In this document: positions 1 to 6,564 of the stretch, in pieces | Position numbering within the stretch: the stretch's first letter is position 1 | How the letters are laid out: each line of letters begins with the position of its first letter | Assembly: GCA_041263285.1 (NCBI GenBank) | Contig: JBFSVS010000034.1 | Location: forward strand, 1-6,564 | Source of the DNA: Acidiparvus fluvialis | Lineage (GTDB): Bacteria > Acidobacteriota > Holophagae > Holophagales > Holophagaceae | DNA length: 6,564 nucleotides | Direction: 5' to 3' | Program-made: the position numbers and the translations under genes | The notes under the pieces: generated by a model | The model's database searches: none | Told to the model about the DNA's origin: nothing | Seen by the model: only the letters and a program-made list of their open reading frames with translations

Positions 1-2
1 AT

Positions 3-809
3 GTCCTGGGTTGGATTGAAGTTTTCACAAATAGTAAAAAAGGCTATGTGGAGCGCTCACTCACACGTGCAACTCCATATATGTCAATGATTAACAGAGT
101 TTTTAAAGAAGAAGGTATTCCCGAAGACCTCATTTATTTAGCCCTTATTGAATCGGGATACATTAACGCAGCCAAAAGTCGCGCCAGTGCGGTTGGCATG
201 TGGCAATTTATCAGATCCACTGGACGAATGTATGGCCTGAAGCAAACCAGATGGGTCGATGAGCGCCGGGATCCCGAGAAATCTACTCGTGCTGCCGCTC
301 GATACCTTCGTCGGCTATATGAGACGATGGGCGATTGGTATCTCGCAACGGCTTCATACAATGCGGGTCCCTTTTCACTTGAACGTGCGATACGAGAAGT
401 CGGGTCTTCTAATTTCTGGGATCTGTATCGAAGCCCTTGGTTACGCGATGAGACCAAACAATATGTTCCCAAGCTTTGTGCTGCAATTCTGGTATCCAAA
501 AACCCTTCTGCTTATGGTTATGTCTATGAAACGTTACCTGAATTAGCCTATGAAACCTTAACCGTTAAGACTCAAACGCGTCTCTCTTTTATCGCCCAAA
601 AGACGCGCTCTTCAATCGAAGAACTCAAGAAACTTAATCCTGAATTACTCACCAACTCGACCCCTCCCGGAGCCTACCAAATCAAGGTCCCGAAGGGCAC
701 GGGTGAAGTCCACCTCGAACTTCCCAAAGCACCCGCGAAAGCGCCCATCAAAAAATCAAAGAAAAAGACGGCTCAGCCAACCGCGCAAACACCGAAGAAC
801 CCTCTCTGA
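3..809 (+). CDS. mltD: MltD-like membrane-bound lytic murein transglycosylase, 5'-truncated by the window edge
   Basis: This enzyme cleaves the MurNAc-GlcNAc bond of peptidoglycan in the periplasm and forms a 1,6-anhydro end. The reading frame is open from the first bases. The GTG at 48 is not a credible start, because the upstream codons (beginning WIEVF at nt 12) continue the conserved helix that precedes ERSLTRATPY in MltD. About 268 residues are visible. The SLT domain is clear: catalytic Glu in LIESGY (codon at nt 150-152), then AVGMWQFI, the RRDPEKST segment, the ASYNAG motif and the QYVPK segment. A LysM-like stretch follows, roughly nt 550-695 (YETLTVKT to YQIKVPKG), which would bind glycan. 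The protein ends in a Lys/Pro/Ala-rich tail. E. coli MltD is about 450 residues with two LysM repeats. Only one is seen here, and the lipoprotein signal lies outside the window. The family call is firm; the exact MltD name is likely. Confidence 0.88.
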   Translation, partial: VLGWIEVFTNSKKGYVERSLTRATPYMSMINRVFKEEGIPEDLIYLALIESGYINAAKSRASAVGMWQFIRSTGRMYGLKQTRWVDERRDPEKSTRAAARYLRRLYETMGDWYLATASYNAGPFSLERAIREVGSSNFWDLYRSPWLRDETKQYVPKLCAAILVSKNPSAYGYVYETLPELAYETLTVKTQTRLSFIAQKTRSSIEELKKLNPELLTNSTPPGAYQIKVPKGTGEVHLELPKAPAKAPIKKSKKKTAQPTAQTPKNPL

Positions 810-859
810 CCCTTTTGGTTGTTTCTCACCCTAATATATGGGAATATTGAATTTCTCCT

Positions 860-934
<75 letters not shown>

Positions 935-935
<1 letters not shown>

Positions 936-947
936 ACCCTCAGGGTT
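935..947 (+). other. Small hairpin joining the tRNA-Ala 3' end to the birA ribosome-binding site
   Basis: The sequence AACCC-TCA-GGGTT forms a 5-bp stem with a 3-nt loop. It starts at the last A of the tRNA CCA end, and its 3' arm contains the GGG that is the only plausible Shine-Dalgarno element for birA (AGGG at 942-945, 9 nt before ATG 955). Only three T follow, so it is a poor Rho-independent terminator. It could cap the RNA released after tRNA processing or partly mask the birA ribosome site. It could also be chance, since the stem is short. Confidence 0.3.
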
Positions 948-954
948 TCGTACT

Positions 955-1632
955 ATGTTCACCCCTTATTTTCTGGAACAAGTCGACTCAACCCAAGATT
1001 TTATCAAAACCCTCGACCCTAAAACCCCCACGGTCGTTATGGCGGATTCACAGACCGCGGGCAGGGGCCGCCAGGGACGCGTATGGATCAGTCCGATGAA
1101 TCAGGGTCTATGGATGTCTATTGCTCACCCAAATCTAAAGAACAAGGATTTTAAATTGACTGAATTTATGACTCGCGTCATCAACATTATTCCACATCAG
1201 GGTCAGCTAGGAATCAAATGGCCCAATGATCTCGTAGCTCGGAGATCCGACGGGTCACTGTGTAAAATTGGCGGACTCATCGGAGAGTGGGTGGGGGATA
1301 CGTTATTTATTGGCTTAGGTGTGAATGTCCATTCCTCCCCGCCAACGACCCTTCCGGCTTTACCCTCTTCGAGTTTGAAAGAGGTGGGAATCCCCCTGAA
1401 ATCGATACGTGATTTTGGATTGGCCATCGCAACTCATTATTTCGAACAGAGACCGCTGGACCATCATTCCATATGGAAATGGCCGCAACCCGGCATGGCC
1501 ATTAGTTGGGAAAATCAAACCGGCATTGTTGATCAGTGGCTTCCAGACCAACGGTTACAAGTCCTTACCCCACTAGGCCCCGTGATCCTCTCAAGTACTG
1601 ATATTCATGGGGTTAGACACTCCGCAAATTAG
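955..1632 (+). CDS. birA: Biotin--[acetyl-CoA-carboxylase] ligase, monofunctional (no HTH domain)
   Basis: This cytoplasmic enzyme makes biotinyl-5'-AMP from biotin and ATP and transfers biotin to a lysine of the carboxyl carrier protein of acetyl-CoA carboxylase. The 225-residue product has the whole catalytic core. It starts with a DSTQD motif (11-15; family D-S-T-N/Q), then has the biotin/ATP loop GRGRQGR (36-42), QGLWMSI (50-56), KWPND (88-92), KIGGLIGE (104-111) and GLGVNV (120-125). A short C-terminal SH3-like domain follows (about 176-225). E. coli BirA has 321 residues. The missing part is its N-terminal winged helix, so this protein should not repress biotin genes itself. ATG 955 is chosen because it sits just before the first conserved motif and has AGGG upstream. 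The gene faces icd, whose stop codon lies 41 bp beyond birA's. The family call is secure. Confidence 0.93.
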   Translation: MFTPYFLEQVDSTQDFIKTLDPKTPTVVMADSQTAGRGRQGRVWISPMNQGLWMSIAHPNLKNKDFKLTEFMTRVINIIPHQGQLGIKWPNDLVARRSDGSLCKIGGLIGEWVGDTLFIGLGVNVHSSPPTTLPALPSSSLKEVGIPLKSIRDFGLAIATHYFEQRPLDHHSIWKWPQPGMAISWENQTGIVDQWLPDQRLQVLTPLGPVILSSTDIHGVRHSAN

Positions 1633-1673
1633 GGCTCCATTTAAGGTCATTCTCGGGCCGTGAATTAAACCTA

Positions 1674-2921
1674 CTACATGGAAGCAATAATTTGTGTGCC
1701 AAAGTCGGAACAACTGACTTCGGTCGATCCATCCATCAATCTTGCGAAGTCGTAGGTTACTTTCTTGGAACCGATGGCTCCATCCATCCCCTTCAGGATT
1801 AAATCAGCAGCTTCACTCCATCCTAGATAGCGAAACAACATTTCCCCACTCAGGATGACTGAACCTGGATTGACCTTATCAAGATTTGCATATTTAGGGG
1901 CTGTGCCATGGGTGGCCTCGAATACCGCATGACCAGTAAGGTAGTTAATGTTTCCGCCTGGAGCAATGCCAATACCGCCAACCTGGGCGGCGAGGGCATC
2001 GGATAAGTAATCCCCATTAAGATTTAGGGTGGCAATCACGTCAAAATCGGTCGGGCGAGTGATGATCTGCTGAAGCGTAATGTCTGCAATGGCATCCTTT
2101 ATGACGATCCCTTGAGGAAGTTTGCACCACGGGCCTCCGTCAATAGGGGTGGCACCGAATTCTCGTTGAGCTAATTCATAGCCCCATTTCATGAACCCAC
2201 CTTCTGTGAATTTCATGATGTTGCCTTTATGAACCAAGGTCACCGATTTCCTTTGATTCTTAATTGCATATTGAATCGCCGCTCGAATCAATCGTTCCGA
2301 GCCCTCTTTGGAAACGGGTTTGATTCCAAAAGCCGTGGTATCAGGAAACCTTATTTTCTTGAATTCATTGGGGAAAGTCTTCGCGAGTATTGACTTGAAG
2401 TTTTCAGCGGCTTCTGTGCCTAATTCAAACTCGATACCCGCATAAATATCCTCACAATTCTCACGAAAAATAATCATATCCACAAGTTGTGGGTTCTTCA
2501 CCGGGGAGGGGACCCCTTTGAACCATTGCACGGGTCTCAAGCAGACATAGAGATCTAGAAGCTGCCTCAGGGCAACATTCAGTGATCGCATCCCTTTACC
2601 TATGGGAGTGGTCAACGGCCCTTTGATTGAGACTAAGTTGTCACGGCAGGCCTGAACCGTCTCATCCGGCAACCAAGTGTCATAAAGTTTGAAGCTTTTT
2701 TCACCTGCAAAAACTTCCATCCATTCGATTTTGCGTTGGCCGCCGTAAGCTTTGTTGACTGCGGCATCTAAAACACGAACACTCGACTTCCAGATATCAG
2801 GCCCGGTTCCATCGCCTTCAATAAAAGGAATGATGGGGTGGTCAGGTACCTTCATGACGCCATTAATCATCTGAATGGGTTGGCCTTGGGGCGGTATCGC
2901 TAGGTGTATCTTGGTGGTCAT
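1674..2921 (-). CDS. icd: Isocitrate dehydrogenase, NADP+-dependent (E. coli-type)
   Basis: This TCA-cycle enzyme converts isocitrate and NADP+ to 2-oxoglutarate, CO2 and NADPH in the cytoplasm, normally as a homodimer. The 415-residue product has almost the same length as E. coli Icd (416) and aligns end to end. Substrate-site residues are present in RSLNVALRQ (Ser113, Asn115, Arg119), RENCEDIYAG (Tyr160), VHKGNIMKFTEG (Lys232), and Asp304 and Asp308 in NGDYLSDAL. Cofactor residues matching the E. coli NADP set are Lys343 and Tyr344 (HGTAPKYA), Val350, Tyr390 and Arg394 (VTYDFARLMD), so NADP+ rather than NAD+ is expected. Ser113 is the serine phosphorylated by AceK in enteric bacteria; no aceK is visible here. 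The start is ATG at 2921-2919, with only a weak G-rich ribosome site upstream (GGGG). The stop is TAG. The gene is divergent from the amidohydrolase operon and convergent with birA. Confidence 0.97.
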   Translation of the reverse strand: MTTKIHLAIPPQGQPIQMINGVMKVPDHPIIPFIEGDGTGPDIWKSSVRVLDAAVNKAYGGQRKIEWMEVFAGEKSFKLYDTWLPDETVQACRDNLVSIKGPLTTPIGKGMRSLNVALRQLLDLYVCLRPVQWFKGVPSPVKNPQLVDMIIFRENCEDIYAGIEFELGTEAAENFKSILAKTFPNEFKKIRFPDTTAFGIKPVSKEGSERLIRAAIQYAIKNQRKSVTLVHKGNIMKFTEGGFMKWGYELAQREFGATPIDGGPWCKLPQGIVIKDAIADITLQQIITRPTDFDVIATLNLNGDYLSDALAAQVGGIGIAPGGNINYLTGHAVFEATHGTAPKYANLDKVNPGSVILSGEMLFRYLGWSEAADLILKGMDGAIGSKKVTYDFARLMDGSTEVSCSDFGTQIIASM

Positions 2922-3017
2922 GTTTGCCCCGATTAATGTGCAGTTTTAGGAAGAACGAGTGAATGCTAGACGATCCTAGTTAAAGATTATACTCTTTCGT
3001 TCTATAGAGGTGCTCGT
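2922..3017. promoter_or_regulatory. Divergent promoter region with overlapping -10 boxes for icd and the amidohydrolase operon
   Basis: This 96-bp gap must carry the start signals for both divergent genes. A perfect TATAAT reads leftward on the minus strand (2991-2986) towards icd, and TATACT reads rightward (2988-2993) towards the amidohydrolase genes. The two hexamers share four bases. Neither has a recognisable TTGACA-like -35 at 16-18 bp, so an activator or a non-E. coli sigma factor preference is possible. Predicted starts would be near 2979 (icd, leader about 58 nt) and near 3000 (operon, leader about 18 nt). Two CTAG tetramers (2966-2969 and 2976-2979) lie where the rightward -35 should be. 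A good Shine-Dalgarno, GAGGTG (3007-3012), precedes ATG 3018 by 5 nt. The -10 boxes are seen; promoter activity is inferred. Confidence 0.45.
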
Positions 3018-4373
3018 ATGAACCCAAGAAAAATTCTTGTTTCCTCTCTTCTTTTTATTTCATGGGTAGCCCTTCGCTCTGAAGACCCACGTACCTATTT
3101 CATAAAAAATATTAAAGTCGTTCCGGTCTCAGGTCCGGTTATTGAATCGGGTTCTGTCCTCATTTCGGATGGTCTCATTCTCTCCGTTGGGGCGGATTTG
3201 AAAGCCCCCACCAATGCTCGGATCATTAACGGAGAAAAACTCACGCTATACCCCGGTTTCTTTGATGCTTATAACGATGTTTCAGCCCTATCGGCTTCAT
3301 CCGGACCTGCATCTCCTTCTACGGGAGTTCCCGCGAGGTCTGCACAAGTTATTACAGGACCTTCGGATCGACCCTCTTCTAATGCTTCTCTCGTACTAGC
3401 CGATGATTTAAGACTTGATGAGAAGAAATTAGAAGCTTGGAGAAATGGTGGTTTTACTCACATGCATCTCGTTGCTAAAAACGGTTTGATTTCCTCCCGC
3501 AGTGCAGTGGTGTCAACCGCTCCTAATTATTCTGATAGTTCATTAATTAAGCCCGAAGCGGCGATTGCTCTTGGCTTTACAGGAGGTCGCGATTTTGCTT
3601 CGTTTCCCAATAGCCTTATGGGTTCCATATCGTATCTTCGTCAAACGTTTATCGACTTAGCTTATTTTGAAAAACAAAAGGACGCCTATTTAAAGAATCC
3701 GAACGGACTCGTTCGTCCCAAGTACGACAAGGTACTTGAGGGACTTGCGTCAGCAAAAGCCCAAGGCTTACCGCTCATCATTCCCGTGACTACCAAGCCT
3801 CAAATTGCACGAACGATCGATTTAGCGAGCGGGTTTGGATTCAACTATCTTCTCCAGGGTGTTCAAGAGGGCTACCAAGCGACGGACCTTCTTGGTAATG
3901 CGAAAATTGGTACCCTTGTCGCGGTGAAATGGCCGGTCGAAGATCCCAATACTAATCCCGAGGATGAGCCTAATCTTAGAACTCTACGGTTTAGAGACCG
4001 GGCTCCGTCCACTCCGTCAGTATTTGAAAAAGCAGGGGTCCCTTTTGCTTTCTCAGGTGACGGGATTACTTCGACTAAAGATTTTATGGCGTCGATCAAA
4101 TTAGCGATTGATAAGGGGCTTTCAAAAGATGCAGCCATTCAATCCCTAACTCTGACGCCTGCGAAACTACTAGGGCTACAGTCCGTCGTCGGGTCCATCG
4201 AAAAAGGAAAAATTGCCAATCTAGTCATTACCGATGGGGAGCCATGGGAATCCAAAACAAAAATCAAGATGGTCTTTATTGATGGGTTCAAATTTGATAT
4301 CCCGGAGCCTCCAGCAACGCCCGAGAGGCCCACGAATCGACCTAACGCACCTTCAGGGAAGGAACAATCATGA
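3018..4373 (+). CDS. Exported amidohydrolase-fold protein lacking metal-binding histidines (probable pseudoenzyme)
   Basis: This 451-residue protein has the architecture of the amidohydrolase (imidazolonepropionase-like) superfamily. It has an N-terminal signal-like segment (about 1-21), an N-terminal beta-sandwich strand set (28-76), the PGFFDA turn entering the barrel (79-84), and the C-terminal signature SLTLTPAKLLG followed by GSIEKGKIANLVI (376-404). The usual D-A-H-x-H metal motif reads D-A-Y-N-D (83-87). The barrel histidine of the HxHR-type strand is replaced near residues 255-259 (IPVTT), and the QH of the next strand is Q280-G281. Only the final Asp survives (SGD, Asp348). The fold is therefore kept but the binuclear metal site is not, so ordinary hydrolase activity is unlikely. 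The tail (428-451) is rich in Pro, Arg and Asn. The stop overlaps the next start as ATGA (4370-4373), which implies translational coupling. The start is supported by GAGGTG at 3007-3012. Substrate unknown. Confidence 0.85.
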   Translation: MNPRKILVSSLLFISWVALRSEDPRTYFIKNIKVVPVSGPVIESGSVLISDGLILSVGADLKAPTNARIINGEKLTLYPGFFDAYNDVSALSASSGPASPSTGVPARSAQVITGPSDRPSSNASLVLADDLRLDEKKLEAWRNGGFTHMHLVAKNGLISSRSAVVSTAPNYSDSSLIKPEAAIALGFTGGRDFASFPNSLMGSISYLRQTFIDLAYFEKQKDAYLKNPNGLVRPKYDKVLEGLASAKAQGLPLIIPVTTKPQIARTIDLASGFGFNYLLQGVQEGYQATDLLGNAKIGTLVAVKWPVEDPNTNPEDEPNLRTLRFRDRAPSTPSVFEKAGVPFAFSGDGITSTKDFMASIKLAIDKGLSKDAAIQSLTLTPAKLLGLQSVVGSIEKGKIANLVITDGEPWESKTKIKMVFIDGFKFDIPEPPATPERPTNRPNAPSGKEQS

Positions 4374-5788
4374 AACGTATCGTATATTTCTCGCTCATTG
4401 TTGCGACTTCACTTATCTCCCAAGAAATCTTGATTAAAAATGCCACCGTCTATACGGTCTCTAAAGCCGGAACGATTCAAAAGGGATCCGTGCTGATCCG
4501 AGACGGAAAAATCGCAGCGGTGGGTAAAGATCTAAAGGCCTCTAGCAATGCTCAAATTATTGACGGGGAAGGCTTATTCCTAACTCCTGGCATTATTGAT
4601 GCCCATTCCCATTTAGCGGTCGAAGGGGGCGTGAACGAATCGAGCCTATCCGTTTCTTCTATCGCCCGAATCCAAGATGTGATTAATCCGGATGATAAGG
4701 ATATTTATCGCAATGTGGCCGGGGGGTTAACCATTGCCAATGTACTCCATGGAAGCGCAAATGCGATCGGAGGACAGACTCAGGTCATTAAACTTCGCTA
4801 TGGATTACCAGCCAAAGACCTCATCTTTAAGGGCGCCCCTACGGGGATCAAATTTGCCCTAGGAGAGAATCCTAAGCGATCAAATGTCACCCTTCCACCG
4901 GGTCAGCCCCGACGCTATCCTGCCACTCGGATGGGGGTCATGGATGTGATTCGTCAGGCTTTCACCGATGCAAAAGAATATCAAACCGATTGGGACAACT
5001 TTCGAAAGGGTAAAACCAAAATAGCTCCCGTTCGAAACCTTACACTAGAACCCCTAGTCGAAATCCTCGAAGGCAAACGATTAGTTCATGCTCATAGTTA
5101 CCGTGAGGATGAAATTGTCGCACTTTTAAGAACGGCTGAAGAGTTTGGCTTTAAAATTGCCACGCTGCAACATATTCTCGAAGGCTATAAGGTTGCTCCA
5201 GAAATTCAGAAACATGGAGCCGGCGCCAGTAGTTTTTCGGATTGGTGGAGTTATAAAATCGAAGCGTACGATGCAATCCCTCACAATGCCTCGCTTATGA
5301 ACCAAGCAGGGGTGTTGGTCTCGATTAATAGCGATAGTAATGATGAGGCCCGACATCTCAACGTCGAGGCTGCCAAAAGCATGAAATACGGCCATATGTC
5401 CTACGATGATGCCCTCGCGCTCGTGACCCTTAATCCTGCTAAACAGCTGGGAATCGATAAAATGGTGGGCTCCATTGAGGTCGGTAAAGATGCTGACCTC
5501 GTGCTTTACAACCATGACCCTCTGAGCGTCTACGCGGTTCCGCAAAAAGTCATGATCGATGGCAAGATTTATTTTGATATTGCGGCCGATGCCCAAAAGA
5601 ATTTATCGGTCGAAAAAGAAAAAGCTGAATTGGTCGCTAAATTGAAGACTAGAACCGATGCGAACCGTCCATCGACGCCGGGACCACGACCGAACCCAAG
5701 AATCGGTTCTGATTTCTTTGAAACCTTCGACCAAGAATGGAAAGAAGACCTCTTTTGTCATGTCTTTAACCATTTTGATAATGAATAA
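4370..5788 (+). CDS. Exported metal-dependent amidohydrolase, intact active site
   Basis: This 472-residue member of the amidohydrolase superfamily (imidazolonepropionase-like branch) is the only one of the three neighbours with a full metal site. His79 and His81 lie in the DAHSHL motif, His240 and His242 in VHAHSYR, His268 in LQHILEG, and Asp322 in NSDSND. Family-type stretches LHGSANAIGGQ (126-136) and KFALGENPKR (161-170) are also present; a Lys or Glu in the second may bridge the metals. The C-terminal fold signature is LNPAKQLGI then GSIEVGKDADLVLY (354-380). A short signal-like N-terminus (MKRIVYFSLIVATSLIS) suggests periplasmic location. After the fold ends near 405 there is a charged helix (407-427), a Pro/Arg-rich linker (about 430-446) and an unusual aromatic/acidic end containing CHVFNH. 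The start overlaps the preceding stop (ATGA). Likely hydrolysis of an amide, peptide or cyclic amide bond; the substrate cannot be predicted. Confidence 0.9.
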   Translation: MKRIVYFSLIVATSLISQEILIKNATVYTVSKAGTIQKGSVLIRDGKIAAVGKDLKASSNAQIIDGEGLFLTPGIIDAHSHLAVEGGVNESSLSVSSIARIQDVINPDDKDIYRNVAGGLTIANVLHGSANAIGGQTQVIKLRYGLPAKDLIFKGAPTGIKFALGENPKRSNVTLPPGQPRRYPATRMGVMDVIRQAFTDAKEYQTDWDNFRKGKTKIAPVRNLTLEPLVEILEGKRLVHAHSYREDEIVALLRTAEEFGFKIATLQHILEGYKVAPEIQKHGAGASSFSDWWSYKIEAYDAIPHNASLMNQAGVLVSINSDSNDEARHLNVEAAKSMKYGHMSYDDALALVTLNPAKQLGIDKMVGSIEVGKDADLVLYNHDPLSVYAVPQKVMIDGKIYFDIAADAQKNLSVEKEKAELVAKLKTRTDANRPSTPGPRPNPRIGSDFFETFDQEWKEDLFCHVFNHFDNE

Positions 5789-5799
5789 CGGAGATCCTT

Positions 5800-6564
5800 A
5801 TGTCTATTCAAGTCGTTAAAACCCTCGTCGGCATCTTGGCTTCGACCGTTCTATTGGCCCAAGCCCCCGTTACCGTCATTCGGGGTGCCAAAATCTATCC
5901 CCTTGATGGACCGGTGATTGAAAATGGGATGTTAATCATCGAAGGCTCCAAGATTAAAGCCCTAGGCGCCAATCTCCCCATTCCGCAAAACGCGAAGATT
6001 ATCGAAGCCAAAGGCTTTGAAATTGTCCCCGGGTATATCAACATCGGAAGCCAAGTCGGTATTTCGGAAATCGGTTCTATCTCCGCTACTCAAGACGCCA
6101 ATGAATTGGGATCGTTTCTACCGCAAATTTATACGGCGACCGCCGTACACGCAGCCTCTGAACATATCGGGGTAACGCGAACAGAAGGGATTACCATGGG
6201 CGGTGCACTCCCAGGAATCAGATCCTCTACTCGCGGCTTCGGCGGCGGCGGACCGGTCATCAGTGGCCATGCTTCAATCTCGCAATTTGATGGATGGACC
6301 GGCGAACAATTGGTTTATCGTAAGGCCGCAGGACTGGTCATTAATTGGCCCGAGGCAACGACAAGTACCTTCGATCTCGCCACGATGTCTCGTCGAAACC
6401 GTCCCTTTAATGAAGTGAAGGCGGAAGTCGATAAAAATATTGCGGCGATCCAAGATTGGTTCGATAAAGGTCGTCACTATGCCTCCCTAAAAGCCAACAA
6501 TCTCATCTCGACCAAAAATCGTGATCTTAAGTTGGAGGGCATGATTGATGTGGTGGAGGGCAGG
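5800..6564 (+). CDS. Third exported amidohydrolase-fold paralog, 3'-truncated by the window edge, without His-x-His
   Basis: An open frame of 255 codons begins at ATG 5800, 11 bp after the previous stop, with Shine-Dalgarno GGAG (5790-5793) 6 nt upstream. It runs without a stop to the window end. The N-terminus (about 1-22, ending LLAQA) looks like a signal peptide. Residues 26-76 repeat the beta-sandwich pattern of the two preceding proteins (IRGAKIYPL, GPVIENGMLIIEGSKI, NAKII). At the barrel entry, where the neighbour has P-G-I-I-D-A-H-S-H, this protein has P-G-Y-I-N-I-G-S-Q (77-85), so the first two metal ligands are missing. The next segment (GISEIGSISATQDANELG) matches, by my recollection, a subfamily of amidohydrolase-annotated proteins with the same loss. 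A Gly-rich loop GFGGGG lies at 146-151. The later histidine and Asp positions are outside the window, so full loss of the metal site is not shown. Probably co-transcribed with the two upstream genes. Confidence 0.85.
   Translation, partial: MSIQVVKTLVGILASTVLLAQAPVTVIRGAKIYPLDGPVIENGMLIIEGSKIKALGANLPIPQNAKIIEAKGFEIVPGYINIGSQVGISEIGSISATQDANELGSFLPQIYTATAVHAASEHIGVTRTEGITMGGALPGIRSSTRGFGGGGPVISGHASISQFDGWTGEQLVYRKAAGLVINWPEATTSTFDLATMSRRNRPFNEVKAEVDKNIAAIQDWFDKGRHYASLKANNLISTKNRDLKLEGMIDVVEGR

Noticed and set aside
48..50. GTG at 48 as the start of the lytic transglycosylase
   Set aside because: The frame is open upstream to the window edge and encodes residues that continue the conserved MltD helix, so the gene is truncated by the window rather than starting here.
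134..499. 121-residue minus-strand open frame in mltD
   Set aside because: It is antisense to the catalytic SLT domain, has no domain signature and shows no ribosome site worth defending.
1633..1673. Bidirectional terminator between convergent birA and icd
   Set aside because: Only a weak TTTAA/TTAAA pairing with internal mismatches is visible, with no GC-rich stem or T-run.
5126..5596. 156-residue open frame on the minus strand
   Set aside because: It lies wholly inside the well-supported middle amidohydrolase, opposite its metal-site motifs, has no recognisable domain, and is best explained by codon bias in the real gene.

Overview
The window reads as ordinary chromosome from a diderm (Gram-negative-type) bacterium of moderate GC. 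It holds a membrane-type lytic transglycosylase with a LysM-like segment, an E. coli-type NADP isocitrate dehydrogenase, a tRNA-Ala with an encoded CCA end, and three proteins with export signals. Operons of several exported metal-dependent-hydrolase-fold proteins are, to my recollection, common in Acidobacteriota and some other soil and sediment phyla. The lineage guess is weak because no rRNA or strong marker is present. I see no insertion sequence, CRISPR array, phage gene or integration site.

Layout: positions 3-809 (+) carry the 3' part of an mltD-like peptidoglycan lytic transglycosylase that runs off the left edge. Positions 860-935 (+) are tRNA-Ala(GGC). Positions 955-1632 (+) encode a short biotin-protein ligase (birA) without the DNA-binding domain. 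Positions 1674-2921 (-) encode isocitrate dehydrogenase (icd), convergent with birA across 41 bp in which I see no convincing terminator. A 96-bp divergent promoter region separates icd from a rightward operon of three paralogous amidohydrolase-fold genes: 3018-4373, 4370-5788, and 5800 to the right edge (incomplete).

The three right-hand genes are the most interesting part. They share the same N-terminal beta-sandwich sequence pattern, each begins with a signal-peptide-like segment, and they are translationally packed (a 4-bp ATGA overlap, then an 11-bp gap). Only the middle protein keeps the metal-binding His-x-His and the later histidines. The first protein has lost all of those histidines but keeps the final Asp. 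The third lacks His-x-His in the part visible. This suggests one catalytic subunit with two degenerate partners, or a subfamily that works without the usual metal centre. The substrate cannot be read from the sequence. No evident functional link joins the left-hand housekeeping genes to this operon.
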